A DNA stretch of 64,000 nt from Streptomyces sp. IMTB 2501 (GTDB lineage: Bacteria; Actinomycetota; Actinomycetes; Streptomycetales; Streptomycetaceae), in the NCBI RefSeq assembly GCF_001953885.1, contig NZ_MQUS01000003.1, positions 248,001 through 312,000 on the forward strand. Reading direction: 5' to 3'. Numbering within the stretch: position 1 is the first letter of the stretch; every line of letters begins with the position of its first letter. This document shows, piece after piece, positions 25,262-33,295 of the stretch. The translations under genes were made by a program, and so were the position numbers. The notes below the pieces were generated by a model. It did not search any database. It was not told where the DNA came from and worked only from the letters and a program-made list of their open reading frames with translations.

Positions 25262-26452
25262 TCAGCTGTGGAAGGGACGCCCGGCGGCTAGGACAAGGCG
25301 TACGCGCCTGAGGGCGTCAAGCTCGACGAGGGGGTTGCCGTCCACTACGAGGATGTCGGCGCGGTACCCCTCAGCCAGTTGTCCGGTGTCGGACCCGATG
25401 CCCAGCGCGTGGGCCGCGTTGACGGTGGCCATGTCGATGATCTTCGGGAGGGGAATCCCCAGGTACTGGTAGAACTCCATGCCGTTGACGATCTTGTCGA
25501 AGACCGCCCGAGTCACGCCGGCGTCTGTACCGGCGATCATCGGGACATCCAAGTGCGCCATCCAGCGCATCGACGTGAACAGCTCCTCTGCTCGGTCATG
25601 ACCGACCCGTTCGGCAAACGCTCGCCAGTTGGGGCTGGTGGCCGTGCAGACGTGGATCCCGGCGGCCTTGATCTTGGCAGCGAGATCCTCACGGAGGTCG
25701 AATCCGCCGTCCTCGGCCATCCAGGTGCAGTGCTCGATCGTGTTCACGCCTGCGGCCACGGCCGCCTCGATACCCTCGGTGCCATGCGCATGGACGGCAA
25801 CGGGTAGACCGGCGTTCTGGGCTTCCTCGACCACGATGCGGAGGTCGTCCTCGCTGAACTGGGACTGCCAGATCGCGGGCCCGCCACGGGTGAGTCCGCC
25901 GCCGGTGGCCATCACCTTGATGACGTCTGCTCCAGCCCGCACGTTGCGTCGCACCAGGGCACGGATGGTGTCTGCGCCCTCGACCTCGCCGCCGAAGAAC
26001 CAGCAGTGGCCCCCGGTTGAGGTCAGCGGTGTGGTGGCGGAGAGGATCCGCGGTCCAGGCAGGGCGCCATCGGCGATCACGTCACGAAGGCGTACGGCAA
26101 GTCCGTTACGGTCGCCCAGGTCGCGCACCGTGGTCACTCCACTGCCAAGCAACTGGCGTGCCCGGTCGGCCATGCCAGCCATCAGCGTCTCGTCATCGCT
26201 GCCTTGCAAAGCAGCCACCGGGTCCGAACTCGCGTCGAAGGCGAGGTGGACGTGGGAGTCGATGAGCCCCGGCATCACCGTGGCGTCCGGGAAGGACTTC
26301 GTCGCAAGCCCCTCGGTTGCCAGCCCCGCGAGCGTCTCGCGCTGGCCGACCGCGGCGATGGTGCTCCCGCGTACGAGCACGGCACCGTCCTCGACGCATT
26401 CGCCGCCAGGTCCGGTGAGCACGCGACCGGCCGTGATCAGTAGGTCCGTCAT
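25262..26452 (-). CDS. Metal-dependent amidohydrolase (imidazolonepropionase/prolidase-like)
   Basis: 396 residues from ATG 26452. Composite-domain amidohydrolase with a TIM barrel: metal ligands His67 and His69 in GLIDSHVHL, a carbamylatable Lys in GADVIKVMATGG, His in AVHAHGTEG and IEHCTW, and the catalytic Asp in IAGTDAGV. This subtype II pattern is found in Xaa-Pro dipeptidases and related hydrolases of cyclic amides or peptides. It is the last gene of an XRE, ImmA, membrane-protein operon, ten bases after the membrane-protein gene; the substrate may be a small signal or peptide (inference). Confidence 0.9.
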   Translation of the reverse strand: MTDLLITAGRVLTGPGGECVEDGAVLVRGSTIAAVGQRETLAGLATEGLATKSFPDATVMPGLIDSHVHLAFDASSDPVAALQGSDDETLMAGMADRARQLLGSGVTTVRDLGDRNGLAVRLRDVIADGALPGPRILSATTPLTSTGGHCWFFGGEVEGADTIRALVRRNVRAGADVIKVMATGGGLTRGGPAIWQSQFSEDDLRIVVEEAQNAGLPVAVHAHGTEGIEAAVAAGVNTIEHCTWMAEDGGFDLREDLAAKIKAAGIHVCTATSPNWRAFAERVGHDRAEELFTSMRWMAHLDVPMIAGTDAGVTRAVFDKIVNGMEFYQYLGIPLPKIIDMATVNAAHALGIGSDTGQLAEGYRADILVVDGNPLVELDALRRVRLVLAAGRPFHS

Positions 26453-26462
26453 GAAGCCATTC

Positions 26463-27584
26463 CTATCCACGTGTTGCGATTGCGTCTGAGAGAGCCACCA
26501 GCTGTCGCGCGTCGGCGTCGAGGCTGTTCTCGCCTGGTAGGGCCACCGCAACGGCGTGGGTTGGCGCAGGCTCGCCTGCCGCTTGGGATCGCAGTGCCGA
26601 CCGCAGGTAGCCGGCCAGGGCCTCGGGTGTGGCTCCGGTCTGCACATCCTGGTGGGCCATGTAGGGGCTGGCCCTGACCAAGCCGTCCCGGCATTCGATG
26701 ACTCGCCGGTAGTAGCGGCGGTGTACTCCGCGTACCGTCAGGTTTTCGCGCCACAGACCAGCGGGCTCACGGTGTAGAGCGTCCTCCGGGAACGCTTCGT
26801 GCAGCAGCTGCCACAGCGGGCGAAGGCGCCGGTAGGTCCGGCGATGCTGGCGCCAGATCCGGAATCCGGCCAGACGCAGCATGACACCGGGATAGCTCAG
26901 GCCGACGACGAAGGCCGGCACGGCGAGCGCGAACAGCATTGCCACGCTCTGGTTCAGCCCCGCCGGGACGGCGCTACCGTGCCAGGCGATCAGGTCCATC
27001 GCGATGCGGAGAGTGTTGGCCGTCGCCATGCTGACCAGTGAACTCGCGGTCATCCACAAGCCGATGGTCACGGGCTTCTGCGACATCCGGGCATAGCGGC
27101 CGGTCCACCAGGCTGTGGTCGCAAGCGCGTAGACGAGGTAGAGCTGGGCCGCGATGAAGAACACCGCGACCTGTGGAGTGTGCAGATCGGCAGTGCCATA
27201 CGGACGACCTCGCACTCCGGCCGGTGTGGTGATGGTCGCCAGCGTGATGACGATCACCGCCATCGCCAGCGGCACCGCTTCAAGGCGGGCACGTCGGCTT
27301 GCTCGTTGACGATCGGTCGCGGAGTGAAGGTAGAAGGAGAACAGCCAGTAAACGGCGCCGAGGAGCAGCACGTTCGATGCCAGGCTGGCTGCGCCTGTGC
27401 CCGCCAGGGCGTTGAGGGCGTGGTTCTCAGCATGCAGCCCGGTGGAGAACGAACCAGCCGTGCAGAGGAGACAGAAGGTGACCGCGCGCAGCGCACGATC
27501 CTGGGGAGCCTGAAAGAGTTGGTAGACCTTCCAGAGCACAGCGAGAAGGAGGAGCGCGGCCGTCAGGTACATCGCGGAGTTCAC
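26463..27584 (-). CDS. MAB_1171c-family putative transporter (polytopic membrane protein)
   Basis: 373 residues from GTG 27584, overlapping the ImmA stop (GTGA). About seven hydrophobic helices occupy residues 5-240 (MYLTAALLLLAVLW, LASNVLLLGAVYWLF, VAVFFIAAQLYLVYAL, MLFALAVPAFVVGLSY). A cytosolic C-terminal part follows (RLRPLWQLLHEAFPE, RRYYRRVIECRDGL, then YLRSALRSQ). These features match the actinobacterial family annotated as MAB_1171c-like transporters, almost always next to XRE and ImmA genes. Its real role (transport or sensing) is not established. Confidence 0.85.
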   Translation of the reverse strand: MNSAMYLTAALLLLAVLWKVYQLFQAPQDRALRAVTFCLLCTAGSFSTGLHAENHALNALAGTGAASLASNVLLLGAVYWLFSFYLHSATDRQRASRRARLEAVPLAMAVIVITLATITTPAGVRGRPYGTADLHTPQVAVFFIAAQLYLVYALATTAWWTGRYARMSQKPVTIGLWMTASSLVSMATANTLRIAMDLIAWHGSAVPAGLNQSVAMLFALAVPAFVVGLSYPGVMLRLAGFRIWRQHRRTYRRLRPLWQLLHEAFPEDALHREPAGLWRENLTVRGVHRRYYRRVIECRDGLVRASPYMAHQDVQTGATPEALAGYLRSALRSQAAGEPAPTHAVAVALPGENSLDADARQLVALSDAIATRG

Positions 27585-28096
27585 AGCCACCCCCGCCGGT
27601 CGCCGAGGGCGGTCTGGACGCGCTGCATTGACGGATCGCTTGCCTGACGGGGAGTCACGCGGTCCAGAACGGAAGCCCATTCCAGGATGATCGTGGCGAC
27701 CAGCTCTGCCTGGCGCTCGTGCGCCTCGTCGTACGACGTGCGCCGCAGTGCGCGGGTGACCATGCCCGGCGAAAGCTCGGGCATGGTTGTCTGCAGGAAT
27801 GAGTCGTCGGTGTCGACACCCTGGTGATCAGCCATGATGTGGCCGACCTCGTGAAGGATGATGTGGTCCTGGTGGGTCTTGCTGGTCTCCTGTTGGTACA
27901 GGATGTAGTCGGCTGAATCCGTTGCGATCCAAACCCCGAAGGGCCCAGGCATCGGAAGCGGATGGGCTACCAGTCGGATGGGGCGCCCTCGACGCTCGCC
28001 AAGCTGCTGGCAGAGTGCCTCCACACGCAATGGGGGCCGCACGTCCAAGGCCCGCAGTTCCCGCTTACAGCGGCGTCGAAGCTCTCGCTCCTTCAC
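27581..28096 (-). CDS. ImmA/IrrE-family metallopeptidase
   Basis: 171 residues, ATG start. The zinc motif HEVGH (His82, Glu83, His86) lies in IILHEVGHIMADHQG, preceded by the family's strand pattern PFGVWIATDSADYILYQQE; a second conserved region is YDEAHERQAELVATIILEW with the third ligand Glu. ImmA-like proteases cleave an XRE-type repressor to switch gene expression. The repressor candidate is encoded 70 bases upstream (28167-28622), so a protease-controlled switch for the whole operon is likely. Confidence 0.9.
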   Translation of the reverse strand: MKERELRRRCKRELRALDVRPPLRVEALCQQLGERRGRPIRLVAHPLPMPGPFGVWIATDSADYILYQQETSKTHQDHIILHEVGHIMADHQGVDTDDSFLQTTMPELSPGMVTRALRRTSYDEAHERQAELVATIILEWASVLDRVTPRQASDPSMQRVQTALGDRRGWL

Positions 28097-28166
28097 GAAG
28101 ATCTCTCCTGCACAGATACGGCACGATCCTCCCCCTTCCTGCCTGACGGTTAAATTTCGGTACTGA

Positions 28167-28622
28167 TCAGTCGTTCATGGGGCGGCGGCGCTCTGCCTGC
28201 TCCAGCTGGTAGACCACGTCCAGGAGATCCATCACCTGTCTGCGACGTTCCGGCGACAGCTCGCCGGCGCGCATCGCCATCAGCTTCACATCACCAGTGC
28301 CGATGGCCTCGCTCACGCGGACCTGCTGCGCCTGCAGCGCCTCCAGCTTCCCGTCGACTTTGCTGGCCACCCCGTCGTCGACGAAGTAGGCAACGGGAAC
28401 GCCGAAGAAGTCAGCCAGCGCCTGCAGGTGGCTGATGGTCGGGTTGTCCTTCTTGCCTTTGCGCAACTGCCAGATATAGCTCTGGGAGATGGTGGTAGCA
28501 CCGCTCTTCCCGATCTCGGCGGCTACATGCTCGTTGCTGTACTCCTGCCCGCTGGGCGACCTGATGGTGTCGAAGAGATGGTTGATCTTCTCCGCCAGGG
28601 TGCGGAGCCCCTGCTCGCTCAC
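28167..28622 (-). CDS. XRE-family repressor paired with ImmA
   Basis: 151 residues. GTG 28622 is chosen for its strong AAAGGAGG site; upstream open codons are outside. The N-terminal helix-turn-helix (SNEHVAAEIGKSGATTISQS, YIWQLRKGKKDNPTISHLQA) resembles EspR-like regulators with a long first loop. A C-terminal helical domain (SPERRRQVMDLLDVVYQLEQA) may mediate dimerisation. It is the first gene of the four-gene minus-strand operon and a likely substrate of the adjacent ImmA protease. Palindromic sites occur in the region upstream. Confidence 0.88.
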   Translation of the reverse strand: MSEQGLRTLAEKINHLFDTIRSPSGQEYSNEHVAAEIGKSGATTISQSYIWQLRKGKKDNPTISHLQALADFFGVPVAYFVDDGVASKVDGKLEALQAQQVRVSEAIGTGDVKLMAMRAGELSPERRRQVMDLLDVVYQLEQAERRRPMND

Positions 28623-29178
28623 GTGTCCTCCTTTCTGATCGATGGACCCGGGCCACTCTACCTGAGTGAAAACACTCCCAGGCGCTTCATTCACCACAGT
28701 GGAGATCCTGCTACGCTCCCCCGCATGATTTCCACTGAGGTAGGAAGTTGTGGCCGTGAAGCGCTTCACGTCAGTGGATATCGTCGGCGCTCGTGAGGCT
28801 GACGGGACCCCAGCGTCAATGCGTCCCCACCGGACTGCAAGGGGCCCCAGCAGCCCGGGGTCGACTGTTGGAAGACAGGGTCCAGCTCGGAGAGAAATGG
28901 CTGGTGGGACAGGGTGGAACACCGCTGGACTGATGCCGCAGCGTGCTCATATGGTGCTGCTCCCGCAGAGGGCGGGAGCCAACCGGCGAAGGGGGGACCG
29001 ATGACGTACAAACCGCCGTGATCGCAGAACCGGGGTGGACATGAGACCGGCGCCCTGGAGCTACCAACTCCTGGACGCCGGGCCAGCACCCCGAGGGGCA
29101 CCGATTCACATCTCGCGGGCGGCGGGGCTTTTGCACGAGAACCGCCGTACCGCGCTCCTACGAACAACGGAGTATCGC
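28623..29178. other. Regulatory intergenic region upstream of the XRE operon
   Basis: 556 bases between the leftward XRE operon and the rightward replication module. The first 150 bases hold operator-like palindromes (separate entry). A plus-strand frame 28750-29004 begins MAVKRFTSVDIVGAREADG after a GGTAGGAAG and may be a short gene or remnant; it becomes Arg/Pro-rich and I do not accept it as a gene. No other structure seen. Confidence 0.4.
28658..28769. promoter_or_regulatory. Operator-like palindromes upstream of the XRE gene
   Basis: GTGAAGCGCTTCAC at 28756-28769 is a perfect 14-bp palindrome, and its half-site GCGCTTCA recurs at 28682-28689. CTACCTGAGTG (28658-28668) and CACTGAGGTAG (28733-28743) form a near-perfect spaced inverted repeat around the likely promoter. 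They are plausible binding sites for the adjacent XRE protein. Confidence 0.5.
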
Positions 29179-29505
29179 ATGCTCGCCATGCCCAGCGGAA
29201 CCCCGGCCTGCCCGGACACCGGCCGCCGGCACCGCCTCGCCGCTCAGCTCGCCGACATGATCCCCGGCGCAGCCACCGTCCGCGTCAGTCTCACCGACCC
29301 GAAGCAGGCGTGGCCCCACCCGCACGCCATCGTCAACGACGAGGCCGGGGAGACGATGCAGTTGGATCGGACGACTACCCGGGTCGCAGCCCGCTGGATC
29401 CTGCGAGTCTGGCCGCACGCGGACTGGACCCGTCCGCACACCTTCGACCTCGCCGGCGCGACACTCACAGGCAGCGACCTCGCCGCCGCCGGTCGGGGCC
29501 GCTGA
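29179..29505 (+). CDS. Hypothetical protein of the replication module
   Basis: 108 residues from ATG 29179, six bases after GGAG. The sequence shows HRLAAQLADMIPGAATVRVSL near the start, an IVNDEAGETMQLD strand region and RVAARWILRVWPHADWTRPH. It ends one base before the DnaD-like initiator gene. No family recognised; the context suggests a regulator or accessory protein of plasmid replication. Confidence 0.65.
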   Translation: MLAMPSGTPACPDTGRRHRLAAQLADMIPGAATVRVSLTDPKQAWPHPHAIVNDEAGETMQLDRTTTRVAARWILRVWPHADWTRPHTFDLAGATLTGSDLAAAGRGR

Positions 29506-29506
29506 C

Positions 29507-30526
29507 ATGGCACGGATCCGCACGATCAAGCCGGAACTGTTCATCAACGACCGGTGCAACGAGGTATCGGTCACCGCGGTACTGACCTACATCGGCCTGC
29601 TTCCCCAGGCCGACGACCACGGTCGGCACCGGGACAACGCGGCCATCATCGGCGGAGTCATCTGGCCGATGCGTGCCGAGCACACCGCCGTGCATGTCGA
29701 GGACGACCTCACCCAGCTCGCCATCGCTGGGCTGATCTGCCGGTACACCGGATGCGACGGCCGGCGGTACCTGCACATCGTCGGCTGGTTCGAGCACCAG
29801 AAGATCGACAAGCGGGGCCAGTCCCGGATGCCGGTCTGCACCGACCACCACCCCGACCACCGATGCGGGCCATGCGAGGGCACCTGCACCAAGCGAACCA
29901 AGGAGTCGCCCACCCCTACCCGAGTGTTCGCCGAGCACTCCCCGAGCACTCCCCGAGCCCTCGATCTGCCCGCGCCGCCCGCGTCGACGCCTCCCGCGCA
30001 AGGCAGCGAGGCCCCGACCGCTCAGCAGGAGGCGCCCGTCGGTATCGCCGACACCTCTGACAGGAGCAGCAAGAAAACCGCAGTTCACGCGGCATTCTCC
30101 GAGGGCTCCCCGAAGCCTCCCCGAAACCCCGGAGAGGGCTCGGCGCCTGGATCTAGGATCTTGGATCCTGGATCTTCTTTCCCTACGGGGCGCACAGCGC
30201 CCGCCGCCACGGTCTCGGCCAACGAGCTGATCGGCGAGTACGTCGCCTCGTGCGACGAGCGCCCGCCCAGCGACGTGATCGGACACCTCGGCCGCATCGC
30301 CAAGAAGCTCGTCGGCGAGGGGATCGCCCCGGAGCACGTCCGCACCGGGCTGCGGCGCTTCGCGGAGATCCAGGGCCACCCCAGCCGCCTGCCGAGCCTG
30401 GTCAACGACGCCATGAACGCACGGTCCGCTGGTTTGGCGCGACCGGGATTCGGGCCTAACGTGCCCGCTCACCAGGCGTGGACCAACCCGGTCAATGCTG
30501 CCGCCGCCTACGCCGAGGAGCTGTGA
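29507..30526 (+). CDS. DnaD-like replication initiator (phage replisome organiser type)
   Basis: 339 residues from ATG 29507. The N-terminal domain (MARIRTIKPELFINDRC, then ADDHGRHRDNAAIIGGVIWP, LHIVGWFEHQKIDKRGQSR) is the winged-helix initiator domain found in phage and integrative-element replication proteins. A CGPCEGTC cluster could bind zinc. A Pro/Ser/Thr-rich linker of about 90 residues follows, then a C-terminal DnaD/DnaB2-like helical domain (ANELIGEYVASCDER, IGHLGRIAKKLVGEG). The linker region of the gene holds tandem heptamer repeats that may be the replication origin. The next gene is a DnaC-like loader, overlapping by one base. Confidence 0.8.
   Translation: MARIRTIKPELFINDRCNEVSVTAVLTYIGLLPQADDHGRHRDNAAIIGGVIWPMRAEHTAVHVEDDLTQLAIAGLICRYTGCDGRRYLHIVGWFEHQKIDKRGQSRMPVCTDHHPDHRCGPCEGTCTKRTKESPTPTRVFAEHSPSTPRALDLPAPPASTPPAQGSEAPTAQQEAPVGIADTSDRSSKKTAVHAAFSEGSPKPPRNPGEGSAPGSRILDPGSSFPTGRTAPAATVSANELIGEYVASCDERPPSDVIGHLGRIAKKLVGEGIAPEHVRTGLRRFAEIQGHPSRLPSLVNDAMNARSAGLARPGFGPNVPAHQAWTNPVNAAAAYAEEL
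30149..30176 (+). repeat. Four tandem heptamers (iteron-like)
   Basis: GGATCTA, GGATCTT, GGATCCT and GGATCTT follow one another exactly, inside the initiator gene. Heptamer tandem arrays within an initiator gene recall the lambda O/ori arrangement. Confidence 0.6.
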
Positions 30527-31233
30527 TGCGCACCCGTACCCGCGACCCGCAGACCCTCGGCAGCGCGGGCACCCTGGACCGGATGGCGCGCATCCTGGCC
30601 GCCCGCAACATCGACCCGGCCGCCGTCGCCGCGCTGGCCGACGAGCGTGCACCCTTCTCCCCGCTGGAGGCCTTGTCCGCCGGAATGCCTCCGCGTTATC
30701 GGGGCGCGGTCGCCGACCACCCGAAGGTCCTGGCCTGGACTCGGGACGTCGCACAGCAGGCCGTCGCCCCCAATCCGGGAGCCCGGCGGCAAGTGACCAC
30801 CGGCCCGAGCCTCCTGATGGCCGGAGTGGTCGGTGCGGGCAAGACCCACCAGGCGTACGGCGCGGTTCGACGGCTGGTGCAGAGCGGCGTCGGCGTGCGG
30901 TGGCGCGCGACTACCGCCGCTGACCTGTACGCCGACCTTCGCCCTCGGCCCGGGACGGACAGTGAGCGGGAGCTGGCGGCCGTCAGCCGGTGCCCCCTGC
31001 TGATCATCGACGACCTCGGCGCGGCCAAGGCATCCGAGTGGGTCGAGGAAGTGACGTACCGGCTGATCAACCGCCGGTACAACCACATGCTCCCGACGCT
31101 GATCACCACCAACCTGGCGATCAAGGACCTCCGGGCCTACCTCGGCGACCGCGTCACCTCCCGGCTCGCGCAGATGACAACCCGGGTCGAGTTCGAGCCG
31201 GTCGACCGCAGACGCAACCGTCCCGCCGCCTGA
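30526..31233 (+). CDS. DnaC/IstB-like helicase-loader ATPase
   Basis: 235 residues from ATG 30526, overlapping the previous stop (TGATG). P-loop AGVVGAGKTHQA at about 99-110, Walker B LLIIDDLGA at about 158-166, then TYRLINRRYNHMLPTLITTN and SRLAQMTTRVEF (sensor-like and arginine regions). The family loads the replicative helicase at an origin after recruitment by an initiator; the adjacent DnaD-like protein is the obvious partner. A replicative role for the mobile element is inferred from this pair. Confidence 0.9.
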   Translation: MRTRTRDPQTLGSAGTLDRMARILAARNIDPAAVAALADERAPFSPLEALSAGMPPRYRGAVADHPKVLAWTRDVAQQAVAPNPGARRQVTTGPSLLMAGVVGAGKTHQAYGAVRRLVQSGVGVRWRATTAADLYADLRPRPGTDSERELAAVSRCPLLIIDDLGAAKASEWVEEVTYRLINRRYNHMLPTLITTNLAIKDLRAYLGDRVTSRLAQMTTRVEFEPVDRRRNRPAA

Positions 31234-31350
31234 CTCACCGCCGGCCGCACCGCCGAGCCGCGTCTCCAGCGCGCCGCCCCATGCACCTCCCGACCCAGCG
31301 CACCCCTCCGCCGACGCCACTGCGCGCGGAGAGCGATCGGAGCAACCCGC

Positions 31351-31917
31351 ATGACCACCACGACGATCAGCCCTGCCCGCCACCGCTCGCTCGGTGACCA
31401 CACCTGGCAGGACCAGGCCGTCTGCCAGAGCACCGAGTACAACCCGGTGGACCCTGAAATCTTCTTCCCCGAGCCCGACGAGACCGCCAAGATCAGCGCC
31501 GCCAAGTCGCTGTGCGGCCAGTGCCCGGTCCGCCGCACCTGTCTGGACGCCGCCCTGGAAGGCGGCGACACCCACGGCATCCGGGGCGGGATGACCGAGG
31601 AGGAACGCGAGCCGCTGCACGCGAAGCTCGCCAACCGCCTCGACTACAGCAGGGTCAACGCCACCGTCGCCGGGCGTGACGTCCACCTCACCAAGGCCGA
31701 GCGCCGCGCGGTCGTCCGCGCCGCCTACCGCCACGGCCTCACCGAACAGCGCCTGGCCTGGCTTCTGAAGATCAGCGAGGAGCACGCCCAGAAGCTCTAC
31801 CGGGAAACCCGCCGAGCCCTGCGAAACCGAGACCTGGGGCAGACCACGAAGGCCGCCCCGGGTCTCGAGACCGGCGGCGAGCGCCTGGGCCGCGACGACT
31901 TCGGGACGGCGGCGTGA
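31351..31917 (+). CDS. WhiB-family iron-sulfur regulator
   Basis: 188 residues. Four cysteines in WhiB arrangement: Cys25 (DQAVCQS), Cys55 and Cys58 (SLCGQCPV), Cys64 (RRTCLDAA), then GIRGG at 76-80. They bind a 4Fe-4S cluster; WhiB proteins usually act with the primary sigma factor. The second half (AERRAVVRAAYRHGLTEQRLAWLLKI) looks like an added helix-turn-helix, making it longer than the usual 85-130 residues. Placed between replication and mobilisation genes, it probably regulates the element. Its stop overlaps the DUF2637 start. Confidence 0.93.
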   Translation: MTTTTISPARHRSLGDHTWQDQAVCQSTEYNPVDPEIFFPEPDETAKISAAKSLCGQCPVRRTCLDAALEGGDTHGIRGGMTEEEREPLHAKLANRLDYSRVNATVAGRDVHLTKAERRAVVRAAYRHGLTEQRLAWLLKISEEHAQKLYRETRRALRNRDLGQTTKAAPGLETGGERLGRDDFGTAA

Positions 31918-32966
31918 GCATCGCGAGCGCGCCGAGCACGGCGCACGTCACCGGTTGGGACCGCGCGGTCGTCATCGCCCTCGGCGGTGCGGGATGCGCC
32001 CTGTCGTACGACGCCCTGCAGCAGATGGCCGTCGCCATTCACGTCCGAGGCCTGCTGACCTTCCTCTTCCCCTTGGTGATCGACGGGTTCATCGCGTACG
32101 GCATCCGGGCCCTGCTGGTCCTGCGCGACGCACCGCTGCGCGCCCGGCTCTACGTCTGGACGCTCTTCGGCACGGCCACCGCCGCCAGCATCTGGGCCAA
32201 CGCGCTGCACGCGGTCAGGCTCAACGAAGAGAACACCCGGGCCACGGGGCTGCGGCTCGGAGACACGGTGGTCGCGGTGCTGTCCACCATCGCCCCGCTG
32301 GCCTTGGCCGGAGCGGTGCACCTGTACATCCTCATCGCGCGGGGGCCGGTCAAGGACAGTGACCGAAGCGACCGCGATGACCTCGGTCAGGCCGGTCACC
32401 CCGGTCAGCCCGAGCGCATCGCGATCACTCGGACTGACCGGGCCGGTCAGCAGCAGCCGCAGCCCGGTCAGGTCAGCGCCGGACAGCCGGTCACCGCCCT
32501 GACCGACCGGCCCCGCCTGTCCCTGGACAAGCAGACTCCGGATGCCCGGACACTGACCGGGGACAGCGCCCCGGCGGACAGCAGCAGCCCGGACACCAGT
32601 CACCATGACCGGGCGTCCAAGGGCGCTGACCTGGGCGGACAGCCGGACACCACCCCGGCGGTCAGTGACCGACAGGCCGTCACCGAGCCGGTCACCGGTC
32701 ACCCGGACAACCTCCCGCCGGTCACTCCGCCACCAGTCACTGACCGCGCCCCCCGGACAACCGGTGACCGGCGACCTGACCCGGACACCGAGGAACTGCT
32801 GGAGATCGCCCGGTCAGCGGTCAGGGCCGAGGACAAACTGACCCGCAAGGTGGTCGCCCAAGCGATCCGCGGTCAGCAGATCCCGCTGTCCAGCGACACG
32901 CTGACCGCCCTGATGGTCCAGCTCCGCCAGCAGCACGGACAGTCGGTCACCACCCCCCGGAACTGA
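31914..32966 (+). CDS. DUF2637 membrane protein with long hydrophilic tail
   Basis: 350 residues from GTG 31914. Four hydrophobic helices within about 15-145 (VVIALGGAGCALSYDALQQM, LLTFLFPLVIDGFIAYGI, LFGTATAASIWANALHAV, LSTIAPLALAGAVHLYILI) define the DUF2637 (SpdB-related) domain common on Streptomyces plasmids and linked to intramycelial spread. The tail of about 150 residues is Pro/Thr/Asp-rich and disordered, then a short helical C-terminus (AEDKLTRKVVAQAIRGQQ). The tail-encoding DNA is full of CGGTCA/TGACCG motifs, so the coding sequence may double as a DNA recognition region. Confidence 0.88.
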   Translation: MSIASAPSTAHVTGWDRAVVIALGGAGCALSYDALQQMAVAIHVRGLLTFLFPLVIDGFIAYGIRALLVLRDAPLRARLYVWTLFGTATAASIWANALHAVRLNEENTRATGLRLGDTVVAVLSTIAPLALAGAVHLYILIARGPVKDSDRSDRDDLGQAGHPGQPERIAITRTDRAGQQQPQPGQVSAGQPVTALTDRPRLSLDKQTPDARTLTGDSAPADSSSPDTSHHDRASKGADLGGQPDTTPAVSDRQAVTEPVTGHPDNLPPVTPPPVTDRAPRTTGDRRPDPDTEELLEIARSAVRAEDKLTRKVVAQAIRGQQIPLSSDTLTALMVQLRQQHGQSVTTPRN

Positions 32967-33020
32967 CCGCACACCCCATGGGGCGGGTGACCGAGCCGGA
33001 CACCTTGGCCGGTCACCCGC
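32360..33020. repeat. Dense CGGTCA/TGACCG motif array
   Basis: By eye I count roughly 25 copies of CGGTCA or its complement TGACCG in about 660 bases, in both orientations and often extended to CCGGTCA. The array covers the tail of the DUF2637 gene and runs past its stop. Such density in both orientations is unlikely to come from codon use alone. Confidence 0.65.
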
Positions 33021-33070
33021 CCTGGACACCCCACCCCACGACCTCCTCCCGTGAACCGGAGAGCACAGTC

Positions 33071-33295
33071 ATGCGCACGAACTCCGCTACACCCGCCGAG
33101 GTGGACACCTGGCTGACCGTCCTGCACCAGCGCGGCCACCTCCACCGCGCCGAATCCGGTCCCGACAACACCTGGACCGTGCAACGATGCCGACACAGCC
33201 GCCCCTGGACCCTGCACCATCCGGTCTTGGCCATGGACTGGATCGAGGACATCGTCCGCGACATCCGCCAGCAGGACGCGGAGACGGGCCGATGA
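33071..33295 (+). CDS. Small hypothetical protein upstream of MobC
   Basis: 74 residues from ATG 33071 (GGAGAGCAC upstream). It contains EVDTWLTVLHQRGHLHRAE, TWTVQRCRHSRPWTL and an acidic C-terminus DWIEDIVRDIRQQDAE. The stop overlaps the MobC start. It may be a small DNA-binding or relaxosome accessory protein, judged by position only. Confidence 0.65.
   Translation: MRTNSATPAEVDTWLTVLHQRGHLHRAESGPDNTWTVQRCRHSRPWTLHHPVLAMDWIEDIVRDIRQQDAETGR

Noticed and set aside
25032..25472. 146-codon plus-strand frame after the integrase
   Set aside because: First part reads somewhat protein-like (LEGSLPDELYGDLSAAHDS) but the second half is antisense to the amidohydrolase and there is no clear start site.
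28750..29004. 84-codon frame starting MAVKRFTSVDIVG
   Set aside because: Plausible first 20 codons, then low-complexity; GTG start overlaps an operator-like palindrome. Kept only as a note in the intergenic entry.
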